NCBI GenBank assembly: GCA_950295325.1 | Contig: OX485804.1 | Coordinates: 43,450,429-43,514,428, forward strand | Origin: Polytrichum commune | Taxonomy: Eukaryota > Streptophyta > Polytrichopsida > Polytrichales > Polytrichaceae | Direction of reading: 5' to 3' | DNA: 64,000 bases | Shown: in pieces, positions 47,636 through 59,579 of the stretch | Layout of the letters: each line of letters begins with the position of its first letter | Position numbering within the stretch: the first letter of the stretch is position 1 | Program-made: the position numbers and the translations under genes | The notes under the pieces: generated by a model | Told to the model about the DNA's origin: nothing | The model's input: the letters and a program-made list of their open reading frames with translations, nothing else | The model's database searches: none

Positions 47636-50600
47636 GATAACATTTTGGCGGACACCGACATTGAAGAAGCATAAAAAAGAAGTTGGACAAAACAAATTTA
47701 AACTCTGTCATCAATGGCTTGCGAATTTGACCTCTTTCTAAATTTCGTTTATCCATTCCTATATGCCATTTGAAGCCATTGCGTTTTAGAATTTGATGTT
47801 TAGTGGTTGGAAAATAAAATTTTCAATGAATATAGAGAAGATGATCATGTCTTGTATGTTTCTATCGTCAATGATCGTAGGGAGATTTTATGTGTAGCAG
47901 AGGACAAGTTGAGTTCTTGGGTTCCAATATGGCAACAAGTAAACGATGTTTTTGAGCAGCCACTTTCCCGATATGAGAATTTAAAGGTTTTTAAAGGTAA
48001 AATGTTTTGGGTTTGGGAGGGTGTAGTTAGCTTTTTGGTTACAAACAAAACCCAGGGAAACAATCAGAGAAGACTTAAAAGGTGATTTGTACAACACCTA
48101 GGTGTCTTAGATAAGATCTATTAGGGAAAACACAAGGGTATATCACTTCACTTTAGATTAAGACTGACAATTGGTTTACGGGTAAGGGATAAAAACTCTA
48201 AAAACCACTCCATGTCAGTACATGCAAAGGTGACAGTCGCTCACCTCATTCTAATTTCCCAGGCGATAGTCTGGTAGTGAGTTCATTTTAATTGGACCAA
48301 GTGCGGTGCGCAATCATAGGACTCGCCATTGACCATAGTCATTTGCAAAAGTAACCCATTTTAGTCTTGCTTATCAAAATCGAGGGCACTTTGATATCGT
48401 CCATAATCTGGCATTTAATTAATACCTTTTAATTGAACTTGAAATAGGCGGTGCCGTCATCCTCTCAGGATTGTCGAAGTTCCTTAATTAATCATTTCAT
48501 TTTAGATGATACTGTCCGACCATAGTCTTTACCGAGTCTTGGCTAAAGTAACAATAACGTCTTTCCTCAAGGCAATTGATCAAAACCACTTTAACGTTAA
48601 AGGAATCATTTCATTAATGATTTACCTTATCCTCAATTAGATTTTAATAATTCAATTCTTAGAGTGGTAATTTTCCAAAGGATCCTCAATTCAATTAAGA
48701 TTACAATTAGTCATCAAAACTTACGGATGCCGTAAGTATTGCGGCCTTTGGTCTCCTCCGCAGACAATAGCCTCTCCCCTTCAATGCTCCATCCTTCATG
48801 AAAGGTTAGCGGAGAATAGTTTCTCCATTTACACTACAACGACAATAGACTTTCTTATTTATAACACTAAACAACTACATGCAATAATGAACTCAATTTC
48901 CTGGATTACTCATCCTAACCTCTCTAAGTGGCATGGATTCTCACGGAGTGGATTCGTTTTTTAGGGACTTCAATTGTGATTAACACGAGATCATCTCAAT
49001 TTAGAATTGAAGTTGATAAATTATCTGGATTTCCGGTGGGAAAACGTTAAGCATTATTAATCAGAAATCATAAATTTCGGGGCAGAAAAGAGTTTTGTAA
49101 TTCCACCTACAGAATCCTCTCTATACTCTCGTAGACTACTGATCCAGACGAGTTTCTCTCAATGATTCCAGACCGTAGTCTTAGCGGCATTAATTCTCCA
49201 GAGACGAGTCCCGGTGATTAATATCAGTGTCTATATTGACTCTCTTTCATTTGGTCATCTGTGGACAATTGCCTGGAAACAATTGTGATAAGGCCTTTCG
49301 ATAGATTTAGACAATAGAAGTGATAGGGCCAGATTTCAGAGCATTAGTATTTTGAGCAATCCCAGTAATAATAATGAAAACGAACATGATTCCCTGCCTG
49401 AACTCTCTCTCGGTGAAACATCCTAATTCAATGTGAGACCTCTCTATACAAAACAAACTATAGACTTATAATTTTCCGAGTTCAATAACCCTCTCACTCG
49501 CCAGATTCATGCCCAATTGCCTGTGATTATCACACTTCATTCAGGAGATGAACAAACATAGATTTTAGTTACTGCAACTATCATTGATATCAGTCCCTTA
49601 CACAACCCTGATGCAGTAGACTCAGATAATCACTTCCATTTAGAATTAATTAACTATAATTTCCATTTACAGTAAATATGCCTCACACAATAATTCCGGT
49701 GTAAAACCAATACATATCCACACTCACCACCACATGACAATAGACTGTAGATTATAGTGCAATGGAAACATAGACTTTACTTTCATTAATAACTGCCTTG
49801 AGTGATATGGGAACTCAAAATACATTCACAGATTCACACAAAATATCAAGGACAAGTTCCACAATAAATTCAATCATGTAATAATTCAGGCAATTCGAAC
49901 TCCGCAGATTTTCTGTTCACCTTCGGCTCTCCCAGCCTAGTCTATTCCTTGCCTGCTACAGAAGGCTATATTCACCCAAGAAAAAAAACTCTCTATTCCA
50001 AGACAACCACCACAGCCTTCCTCCTCCCAGACAATGGCCTCTCTCCTTCTCTGAAGCCTCCTAGCATCAGACTATAACCCTTGGCAATTACTTTTTTGAT
50101 ATACCAGACTATAGCCCTATTCGTATTTACTGGTTTTCATTTAAGAAGTCTAAAAATAGTTTGTTTCTCACTTGAACATTGTTTTTGCTTTGAAAAATAA
50201 AAAATTATCATTACAGAGGGTAACCACCAAGTTACAACATAGAGACGGCACATAAATAAAGTTCATGCTGATGAGGAAGAATGACATTATAGTGTGGATT
50301 GTATATACCTTAATGCGATGGATGCGACTAGCGTTCTTTTGGATACCATGAATGACTTCAATATGTAAGGCTTGAAGCCCATTGATTTCAAATTTTTTTG
50401 GTCAAATACATTGAACCTTATATTTATAAATTTATTTTGTTGAATGGCAGATTCATGGAAAATAATCACGTTATGGTTCATAAAATCCATCTCATTCAGA
50501 GTTTTGGGACTTTGAAGCTACAAGAATTTAAAAATATTTTCTGTCCTAATGATTATGCTAAATGCGAGAAAAAACATCCATTGACTACATGGTATCCTCT

Positions 50601-53600
50601 TACTGTAGATATTTTTACAAGTTTCATCTAGAAGATGAATCTTTAACATTTCAATGTCTACACCAATTTTATGTTCTTACATTAAGTTATTTTAGTCTTT
50701 TAAACTAAAAAAATTCAATATTGTTTTTAGCGTAATGTTGTGGCAACATTAGAAGAGGTGCGTCGTGAGTTTAGAGACAACACTTCATTGGCCCAAGATC
50801 TCCTAGGCTTGAATTGGAGGCAATAGCAAATGCAATGAGAAAAACAATGAGGGCATGTAGGTCAAAGGAATTTGATAAACTCCTTGCAGTTGCGGATCCC
50901 GCAAATGACGTTGATTTTGTGAAAGATGTAAGTATTTACATTATTCGTTTGATTTTATAATATATTTTGTTATATTGTGTATTTTATATTCAACGTTGTT
51001 TTCATTGTTTTTAAGTGAATGGGCATTGGAGAAATTGCAAAAAATTGCAACAACTCCGGTGGATAGCAAGTATAAAATGAAATGGTTGCAGTGGTGGAAT
51101 TCATTTCTGATGACACATGAGACTTTACGTCTTTTGCCATCAAATTTTATAGACAATAACCTTGATTTGTGGTTGGTAAAAACATCATTTTGGGCCCAGA
51201 TAATATTATGAATTATAATTGTGAATGCATTTATGCTTATGAAAACATCATAATTATTATATAGCATTTGTATTTATTAAGATAGTTATTTGACATACAT
51301 TTTATGTGTGAATTCTAATTTTTAGTTGAAGGAAGATGCCATCTATAAGTTTCATGACATTCTACCACAATTAGGTGATGTGGTTTGGGATAACGTCCTC
51401 TGAATTGGAGGTTACAAAAGAAAATGACATTGTCTTCTTTAGAACAAAACGTATACTCCAATGTTACGCGGTTCAGCGCCATTTGCAAAATCCACAATAT
51501 TAATGAAGAATCATGAAGGCAAATTGATAGTAAAATATGTGATATATAGGTATTTTTCTACATTTGACTATTTTGAAATAATAAAATTTATCTCCATTGG
51601 TGATATTGAACTAAACTTGTTTATTGAATTGATGTAGGTACCTAACAAGGGAGGTTGAATCCCAAAAAGCAATTTCATTGCAAGCATTACCTTCATTCTT
51701 GAATTCATGGGCTGACAGGTCAAGTGACCAAAACATATTTTCAGCCTTGCAGTTAATATTGTGGACTCATAATTTATTGGTTCATTGTCCATGGTTTATT
51801 TAATGTCCAATAATTTTCTATCCCGCTGAAGAAAAAACTCTTAGGTTTTCAATGGAGCCATCACAACTAATGGAGGAAGAACTTCATGAGAAGCAACAAC
51901 ATGTTGGGAAAGGAGGTAAATGTAAACGGAAAGCGCATGCTAAACCAACACCTTATGTACTGCGAAAATGGTTTTACCGTCGTCACCACCGATGTCATCT
52001 GTACCAATGCCACAAAACAATAAAAACAATGTTGATTTGTACGTTGATGATATTGTATTAACTCTTAGACCACCCCAAGTTGTTCTTACTTCAACACCTT
52101 CAAATTATATTTTCGAATCTCAATATGTGGTTGTTGAAGCTTCTGAAGGATCCAATATATACAAAGTTTTTACGTTTGTGAAGAATAAGTTCATATCCAA
52201 TATGTTAGAGAATGGTGCAATCGATAACCTAGTGTTGCTATATGCGTTTGAATTTGTCAAAAATGTTAGTGAACTTGAACAACATCATTTAATTTTGTAT
52301 GTTTTTGTATATTTTTGTACTTGAAAATAATTTTTTGTTGTTTATGGAATTCTAATGTTTTTTATTTTTATTTTTAGGTTGGCCATGCTCGTAAGACTCG
52401 TGTTTCGTCCGAAATTTGTAAATTTGGTGGATTTGATCTTATCATTGCGGATTTGCCAGAGGGTCTACATGTCCCGAATGTATCTTCTCCTTCAAATTTA
52501 ATTCCATCTTTGAATGCACACAACTTAAAAGATATAGAAACTTTGTTTGAGTTTGCAGATGGTTTTTTTACTAATGATGCTCCATTGTTATTATTTCTTC
52601 TGGAGTTTAAAATAGTTAGGGATGATGTTAGGGCATATCCTACTTCATATGAATTTGCATTGGTAAATGATTGGTGGGCAATAAATAAATTGCCATTGTA
52701 TCTGCCAACAGACATAAAATTTACGGTACACTCCTATCTTAAATCTTCAAGTATTTTTTTCGAATATGTGTGGATTATATTTGTTGTTTGATATCATGAC
52801 AAATAACTATTTTCTATAATGAGGATACAACATTGTATATAGACTCGACGGTTTCGGCTCATGATGTTCTTTCGATTGGAGCCCCGTCCACAATTTGTTT
52901 TCAACAAAGTGGGTGGTCTATTTCCAATGGAAGTGGGGGCCTTAGATATCTTCTTCAATCGTACTACGTCCAAGACTCAATTAATGCACGAAAATATCCC
53001 ATGGAGAGGAGCACATGAAAAAGATACAGAGTCTTTGCAATTTCTTATTGAAACATTGACTAAACCATGAGATGTTATCCTTTATGTTTATGCATCTAGA
53101 GGTTAGAAACATGTTTTTTTTGTAAGTTTTAGAATTTAAGTCTTTTCTATATGACAAATATGTTATGATATGCATAATTATATTTATTGCAGGTGCATTT
53201 ATTCATGCTTGCCGTTGTAGTGGCCGACACCTTGTTGCATTCGAGAGAGACTCGGTAATTTTCGACGCAATATTAGCCCCTTTCTGTGATTCATTGCCAC
53301 CTCTTATTGTTCATGGCTTGCAATCAATTAACATGGCATGCGAAGATGATGATGAGCCTATTTGGAAAGTTCCAAAGAAATCTTGCTTCAGTGCGTAATT
53401 TTGTTGGTTTGAAGGATTTTAAAATTTTGGTTTTCTTGTGGACTATTTAGTCTTCCACCAATTGTTTCTAACATTTTTTGATATTGTGTGTAGAAAAATG
53501 AAGGAAGCGATGTTCCCCCCTCATCAATTGATTCTCCCTGTGTATGCCGAGTCTGAGGCGATACGGTTAGCAACCGTCATTATACCTCTTAGGCGAAGTA

Positions 53601-53697
53601 GATCTAAACATTATGATCTTTGTATCTTGACATTCATGAATATAGAGGCAAAGGAATGTAATGTTCGTGTTTGTAATGATAAGGAGAATAATAGATA
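47636..53697 (+). pseudogene. ParB-like / beta-class N6(N4) DNA methylase gene, multi-exon, decayed
   Basis: Exons are inferred from coding frames plus splice sites: 47636-48020, 50217-50364, 50451-50620, 50731-50927, about 51016-51175, 51326-51549, 51638-about 52290, 52378-52725, about 52824-53101, 53193-about 53395 and 53494-53697. The first two join as VWEEGNHQ, the GNHR-type motif of ParB-like domains (with SIPICHLKPLRFR upstream). Helical, Lys/Trp-rich segments follow. The methylase part has DLIIADLPEG (52435-52464; motif IV position, DLPE in place of DPPY), then LQFLIETLTKP, then DVILYVYASRG|GAFIHACRCSGRH with LVAFERD, i.e. motif I and the GxE strand. Motif IV before motif I is the order of beta-class N6-adenine/N4-cytosine methylases. 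In-frame stops (50241-50243, 50280-50282, 53068-53070 and others), frameshifts and the missing PPY make it inactive. ParB plus methylase is a pairing known from bacteria and phages. Alternative: MT-A70 relative, less likely. Confidence 0.55.
48021..50216. other. Large intron of the ParB-methylase relic, probably holding inserted DNA
   Basis: The coding frame stops at a G|GTGTAG donor (48021) and resumes after TTACAG (50216) in phase. The interior differs from the neighbouring AT-rich introns. It is richer in C and has recurring words GACAATAG and GACTATAG / ACCATAGTC (for example 48770, 48840, 49168, 49306, 49735, 50030 and 50105). No coding frame, LTR pair or terminal inverted repeat was identified. 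Confidence 0.45.
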
Positions 53698-53725
53698 ATA
53701 GATAATAGAATAGAATAGAATATAA
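53690..53725. repeat. AATAGAT / AATAG microsatellite
   Basis: Short tandem TAGATAA and TAGAA units directly after the last methylase-like frame. Confidence 0.7.
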
Positions 53726-54266
53726 GTGCATAAAGAGGTCTTGCACATGACTTGGTATATATGTGCACATGTTTTTTTTTGGTGGCAATTATCTAGTTTT
53801 TATAAAATAACCATTAAGAGTGGACATTGATTTGTGTGACCATTGTCTAAAATCCCTAAACCCTAATGATTTCCACAACATCATTGTTTTATAGCTTCCT
53901 TCATTGTTTTAAATGTTCATATGAATTGGAGCAATCAATTGGTAGGTTAGTTTTCGGCATGTAACATGTGTTGATGTTTGAGCTACAAATATGTGGTAAT
54001 AGGATACCAAACCCACGGTGATAGGTATGTTTCTTGAAATTTTCTCACCCTAATCCGCTCATTAGTTATTGCTCACTGGTCATCGCTCATATGATAGCGC
54101 TCCTCGGTTTAAACCTAGTGAGGGGCCCAAGGCTCTCAAAACTAAATTTTTATGAAGTTGGACCATTGACAAAGGCCATCTTCCATGGTCCGACTTCATA
54201 GTCCATAGTGTAAACCGCTTAATTAAAGGTAAAGGCTAAGATAAAGGCTTCTTGTGGAAGATCCAT

Positions 54267-54408
54267 GGTATTATTTGGATCCATAACAATGTTCCATGGG
54301 ATTGATAGTATTCTATGAAATATTCCCACATTCAGTCTGAATATGAGAATATTTTGTGGAATATTGTTAGTCCCATAGAACATTGTTATGGATTTGAATA
54401 ATGTTATG
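54267..54408. mobile_element. Foldback MITE family A, copy 4
   Basis: Ends TTATTTGGATCCATAACAATG and the inverse of CATTGTTATGGATTTGAATAA (arm cores matched). Centre CCCACATTC / GAATATGAG. Same family as at 16604, 19818 and 34682. Confidence 0.7.
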
Positions 54409-55151
54409 CCTTCAACACTTAGATTGTTGTGGTACTTGCAATTGTGTGTGAAGGAGATTGAAACATATCAATACCAATTTAGAGTTTTGTGGGAATTTTC
54501 CATGAATTTCCAAACTCCATATTTTTTTGTTGATAAAAGATTAGCCAATATGGGTGCATTCACTTTCAAATTGAGTTACATGCCTTCATGACATACAATT
54601 GTATGCTAGACCTAATTCAACCAAATTCTAGATTGCATACGACTTTGGAAGGTGAGCAACCATTTCAAAATTTGACCAGGCCACTAATCAACCTTGAAGT
54701 AGATATTCCATCATCAAAGATGTCGGATTAAGACATGACTACTTTAAGGTTAAGAATCTAATTCATTTACCTATCTTTAAGTGGTGGGTGGTTAAGTGCC
54801 CATCTAAGAACAAACACCAAAGAGACAAAGGTTTAAAGCGATTGGACTAGGTGCCTAGATTTGTTAAAACCGTTCTAGACTTAATAGTCAACATAGTTAG
54901 GGAGGGGGGGGGGGAGCTATGTGAACTTTGAAAATTTGTAAAAAATCAAGATTAGCTCCAAAGTTTTGTGAGAATGATCATGGCTTCTTCATATACATTT
55001 GCAGACACATATAACTTTCAAACACAAGAAAAATTAGGTAAGATACAACACGAAATAACCCAAATGAGACCCACCAACTAAAAAATATAGTAACATAATT
55101 TTCCATGTAGATTCCATAATAACATGCAAAGGATATTATTGTCTTCCAATC
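54409..55151. other. Non-coding stretch
   Basis: No gene. The block 54785-54860 belongs to the dispersed repeat seen at 12780 and 17200. There is a G tract at 54903-54913. Confidence 0.4.
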
Positions 55152-55159
55152 AGCATGTA

Positions 55160-55568
55160 CACAAGGAGGTCACTCCATTGTCAAGTTGAAAACCACGTGT
55201 GAACAAAGTTTGCTACCCCTATATTATATGCCATAGATAATTTTAAAAATTATGATATTTTTTTATATATACATATCCATTGATAATATCTTTTTTATAT
55301 TTTTTGATATTTTTAGTCATCTCCATTTTTTCTAGTAATTGTTTTAGTTCAATTCTGCGTCATTCTAGTTAGAAACGGTATGTTTTCTAGAAAAAACAAA
55401 TTATCAAATTTGGTTATCAATTTTTAATATGTAATAGATACCATGTATATGTACTCATAATTTTTTTTTGATAAAAGTTTGACCCATTTTGTTGATGCAA
55501 CTTAGAAAAAGTAGATTTTTTTTGTTCGCACGTGGTTTTCAACTTGACAATGGAGTGACCTCCCCGTG
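55160..55568. mobile_element. hAT-like non-autonomous element, copy 2 (409 bp)
   Basis: Same ends and body as 21632-22041, starting CACAAGGAGGTCACTCCATT and ending GAGTGACCTCCCCGTG. Flanking octamers AGCATGTA and CGCATGGA differ at two positions, as expected of an older insertion. Confidence 0.7.
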
Positions 55569-56838
55569 CGCATGGACAACACTAGTATGGGCCCATGTTG
55601 TCCCAACCCTTTGTGTCCATGCATATGACACGTCCTTTAAAATGTGGTCCCATCACCTCATGGGAACAATGAGGAACGACAATGAGACCACCACTACCAC
55701 CATCGCCACATACACCACATCTTCAGTTGAATAATACATACACTTTGGGTGTAAAGGCATTGCCATTCACTATCAACATGCAGTGCCGTGTTGCATCATA
55801 AACAACTTTGCCCTTTAAAGGACATGGGATTTTAATATACGGCTCAGAGACAACTCGTTGACAACCACACCACTTATGTTATTTAGTGTTATGTAAATAT
55901 TTGCAAAGGGCCTAACTAGGTGCCTAGAGGTCTCAAAGCGTCATGCATGCTAATTGCCAATATGATAATATTTATTAACAAGTGAAAAGTTGTTTGCACT
56001 ATGAATTTAGTGTGGCACATTGGAATACTAGAGATGATAGTTTTGCGTTTGAGTATGCAAGGGGAGGATATTATCAATTGTTCTAATGGCAAGTGTCACG
56101 TCTTTACATTTTAGTATGCAAGAGGGAGATATTCTTGAGCACACTAATGCCAAATGCCATTTATGTGCACTTCAGTCAAATTGTAGATTGAAATGTAACC
56201 TAGGCATGCAACTCATAACACAATTGAACACACTCATGCCAAGATATTTAGTAAGCACACTTGAACGCCAAGTTTCATGAGGTCACACTAATGACAAACT
56301 TGTGGATCATTAGTATAACTTAGCATTCGCCTCAAAATAGGGTAAGTGACACTACTACACATGTGACACTGAATACCATAAACGGCGTATACCGTTTCAT
56401 AGACAACTTGGGCTCTTTATACATAATAACAAAATTTCATAAACAACTCATATCTCATGTGCAAAGGCCCATCGGATCATTGGGCTTTGGCCCATTAGAT
56501 CAAGTCATCCTATTAGTTTAATATATTTTAAGTTTGGGGTCATAGATCTCGAATCGGTCTAGTGAGATGAAATTGGGATGCATCAACAACCCATTAATTA
56601 TAGGGTGGAGTATTAATTGTCGTCCCTTTAGTAGGTGTTAGGAAACCAAATTGTACTCGAATGATTGTGTTGTGGTACAAACCCACTTTTCACTCGAAGA
56701 AAAAGAATGGATATCCCATACAACACGGTTTCACACAACATGCTTGTAAAATGAACATGTGCCAATCTAGGATTGGTCTAGATTAGGAACGCCCATTCAA
56801 TAAAGGGGTTGTTTTGTACTGTGGTGTTTGAGATCACT
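55569..56838. other. Non-coding stretch
   Basis: No gene or RNA was recognised. An arm related to the 35487-35714 foldback occurs at 56340-56395, and three semi-repeated phrases (TGCAAG.GGAGATATT) lie near 56050-56135. Confidence 0.4.
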
Positions 56839-57189
56839 AGAAGAAGAAGAAGAAGAAGAAGTCTGGTCTTTGGAGAGGCCGGAGTGAATGGAGTGTCTGT
56901 TCGTAGAACATCCTTGGCCACGCCCTAGGGCACTGGCGTTAGATGTAAGACTACTTCACCCTTTGCAGGGAGTAGACATTATATTAGTAACTAATAACCC
57001 GTTAACCGGTAGCATGTGAGCGTTGTTAGTGGAATTTATCCAGTAAAGTGGTATTGTTTTACCGGGTAACGTGTACCGGGTTATAAATGTGCTTATTTAG
57101 TTATGCTAGGTCATGAAGGTCTATGACAGATTGTCGGTTCTCAAGTCTTTGTTTATGAACTAGTATTGAGTGTACATATTGTGTGGCGA

Positions 57190-57790
57190 TTATGTTAATT
57201 TGTTGGAATGTGTTTTTTTTTTAATGAGAGGGAGTATGAATTTTGTTTCCAGGTTTTTCATTGATGGGATGTGTGTAGTGGCTCTTGCGCCTACGACTAG
57301 TACCATGAGTGGGGCTACATTCCATCCCCTTGTTATGATGTTATTGATGAGCGGTTGGTATTTTGTGATTTTCCTATCGAGGGTTTCTGCAACAAATCTG
57401 TCATTACAATATGTAAATTCTATAAATTGTATGGTGATTCCTGTTGTAGGGGCTTTTGGTGGAGGGTGGTTATATGGATGTCCTATGACACACAATATGT
57501 CCGGTTTAAACATGGCGTTGCAATGACATCTCTGGGTACCACATGTGCATGGCAATAGCCATGTTGGCACATTATTTTCTTGGGGTCGTTCATTGTATGT
57601 TCCCGCATTCATAAGTGTATAGTGTCTAGATATTTTATTTGACATACTTAGTTTACGTACTTCCCATAGAGCTTTGTTATGTCGTTTTATTATAAGTGCA
57701 TGAATGTGTTGTTGTTTGCATTTAAGTAGTACATGTAGCCATGTATCTGCGTCTGATGAGTTGCAGATGGGACACGTTTTTGATGGGTAA
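57190..57790 (-). pseudogene. LINE zinc knuckle and restriction-like endonuclease
   Basis: The minus-strand frame reads CPIC...TWLHVLLKC (C-x2-C-x9-H-x4-C), then PCTCGTQRCHC, KPDILCVIGHPYN, FIEFTYCNDRF and RKITKYQPLI. This is the CCHC plus PD..E..K..KY pattern of RLE nucleases, which nick target DNA in R2-like and Dualen-like elements. Here the nuclease stays in one frame over 57645-57190, confirming that the frameshift in the 3.7-5.4 kb copy is secondary. The C-terminus diverges after about 57240. Confidence 0.75.
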
Positions 57791-57872
57791 GGTTCTCTAC
57801 CAAAGAAGAATTGCTTCCAGGCGTGGCCCCATATACTGTCCCGTTCGGAATCTGATTAGGCATGTTTTTTGT

Positions 57873-58640
57873 TTATCCATAATACTTGGATTTTTTCCAG
57901 AAATTGTTTGATAATGTCTTGTCAATATCTTTGTTTTCAAGCCACTTGTGTAGTTGGTGTGTTTGGTTAGCTATGACTTCTAAATTATGGTTTTTATCAT
58001 ATTTGAGGACGTGTTTTCCAAGGTGTCGTATGGGGCCCTTGTCTGGTGTCTCTTGCATTGAGTGCCACCAACCTTTTTGGAGGTAGTATGGTGTAGGGTG
58101 TGCATGTTCGTGTGGCATTACGGCGTCTCTATGATCTAGTTTGCATCCTAATTTGGCTAATGTGGCTACTTGTTCATTGCCATTTATGTTAGCATGGGCT
58201 TTGACTTTATGGAGTGTGGTGATTTGTGTGCGGGATTGTAGCATTGTGGTCATGGATTCAAGGATATTTTTGTCTGAGTGGCTATAATTATGTATTGTGG
58301 GGTGTTTGATTTGAGTGTTTAGTAAATATAGGACATTAAGGCAATCAGTGAAGATATGTGTTGGTTCGTCACGATATGTGGTGGTCAGGAGTTGGAGAGT
58401 GTGGTGTATGGCCATCATTTCGGCTCGTAGTATGTTTTGTAGCACTGGTAGTCTTACTATAATTTTTAGATTTTTTATAGAATTGTAGATACCATACCCT
58501 GTTTTTTCACGTTTCCAGTGTCCTTGGGATGTTTCTTTAGGTGGTTTGAATGATCTATCTGTGTAGTAGCAGAATTGTGGTATGTATTTGAGGGGTAGAC
58601 ATCTATCAATGTTAGTGATTAGTGGAATATTGGGGGTTTG
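57873..58640 (-). pseudogene. LINE RNase H domain
   Basis: Carries FCYYTDRSFKPP (catalytic D kept), ILRAEMMAIHHTL (E), HIFTDCLNVLYLL (D) and NEQVATLAKLGC, where the final D of the family (QADKLAK) is changed to A-T. The loss of that metal ligand indicates inactivity. The frame stops at 57873 within the linker leading to the zinc knuckle. Confidence 0.8.
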
Positions 58641-58789
58641 GGTGATTGGGTGGTTGGGTGGTTAGTGGATGAGGGGGATATGTGAGTTTAGACCAATTTA
58701 TACTACAATAAACTGGGGTGTCTTGCGGTGTAGGTGGTGTGGGTTGAGTGAACGTTGCGGATATTTGTAGGGTGTTAGCAATATTGTAC

Positions 58790-59358
58790 ATCTATTGGAT
58801 ATATCATTTTCATCCAGTGGGTGTGTCTTTGTGGTGGACACATACAGTGTATATGGCGCGACTTTCTATTCTAGGTTTGGTTCGTAGTTCTGGTGGGATT
58901 GTTGGTTCTTCGTATGTGATGGTGTTAGCTTTGAAGTGTGCGATAACATGTGAGTCTGGAAAATGTCCTTCGTGGGGGTTGAGGTTATAATACCAATTCT
59001 CGTTTGGTGTTACGAGGATTGTAATTGTGTCTGGGTTATTTTTGGATGTGAGACGTGCCCAATGAAGGGCTTGTTGGGCTTCTTTTTCCGTGTGTGGGTG
59101 TGCATATCCGTGTCTTTGCCATTTGTACTGGAACGATGTGCCTATTGATCCAAAAACTCAATCTCGGGGAAATGGAGAGTAGAATTGTTTAAGTATGGTG
59201 GAACATGTTATTGGTGATGAAAAGTAGGAGTGTGGAATTTGGTAAGAGTCTATAAAGTGTTCAAGGATGGCCTTTGGGAGCGTGTATTGTGAAAGTTGTA
59301 GGGGATTATTTTTGGAAGTTCTATATTTATATCGTTGAATATATATTGATATGGCCAA
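58790..59358 (-). pseudogene. Unidentified LINE domain before RNase H
   Basis: The minus-strand frame is interrupted once by TGA (59158-59160). It reads PKAILEHFIDSYQIPHSYF, FYSPFPRD, then VFGSIGTSFQYKWQRHGYAH, PHTEKEAQQALHWARL, TITILVTPNENWYYN, FPDSHVIAHF and YEEPTIPPEL. A glycine-containing FGSxG strand, a GYAHPH turn and a hydrophobic ILVTPNxNW strand resemble, in order, elements of PCIF1-like and phage-type adenine methyltransferases, with HPH where NPPF/Y would be. That is a guess from pattern. Dualen elements are reported to carry a cysteine protease, another possibility. No close family is certain. Confidence 0.3.
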
Positions 59359-59579
59359 CAGTTAAGTTACTTGACCTTATGATATAGGTGAATGGAGTTA
59401 GGGATGCACACCTTGGCCGCGCTCCCTCCAACCCTAAATGGAAGTCCAGGGTTAGATAATTTACCTTAATTATCCTCGGTTGATTCGGCTCGATGTAGGC
59501 CGAGCCGCTACCTCTTTGCTCCACTTCCCGGACATTGACCTTGTCTTCTTCCTTTTAGCTATCCAACTTCCGACTTAAA

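Larger units (their letters stand above)
56840..59360 (-). mobile_element. 5'-truncated dual-endonuclease LINE, minus strand
   Basis: Reads leftward. It has an unidentified domain (59358-58790), a linker, RNase H (58620-58080), the zinc knuckle and restriction-like endonuclease (57770-57190), a 3' UTR and a terminal GAA/TTC tract at 56840-56861. It aligns with 3690-5936 across RNase H and nuclease and shares the 3' tail. It extends about 700 bp further 5' than that copy. Breaks include stops at 59158-59160, near 58790 and after 57873. Confidence 0.8.

Noticed and set aside
57170-57526. Plus-strand hydrophobic frame resembling a membrane protein
   Set aside because: It is the antisense shadow of the minus-strand LINE endonuclease.
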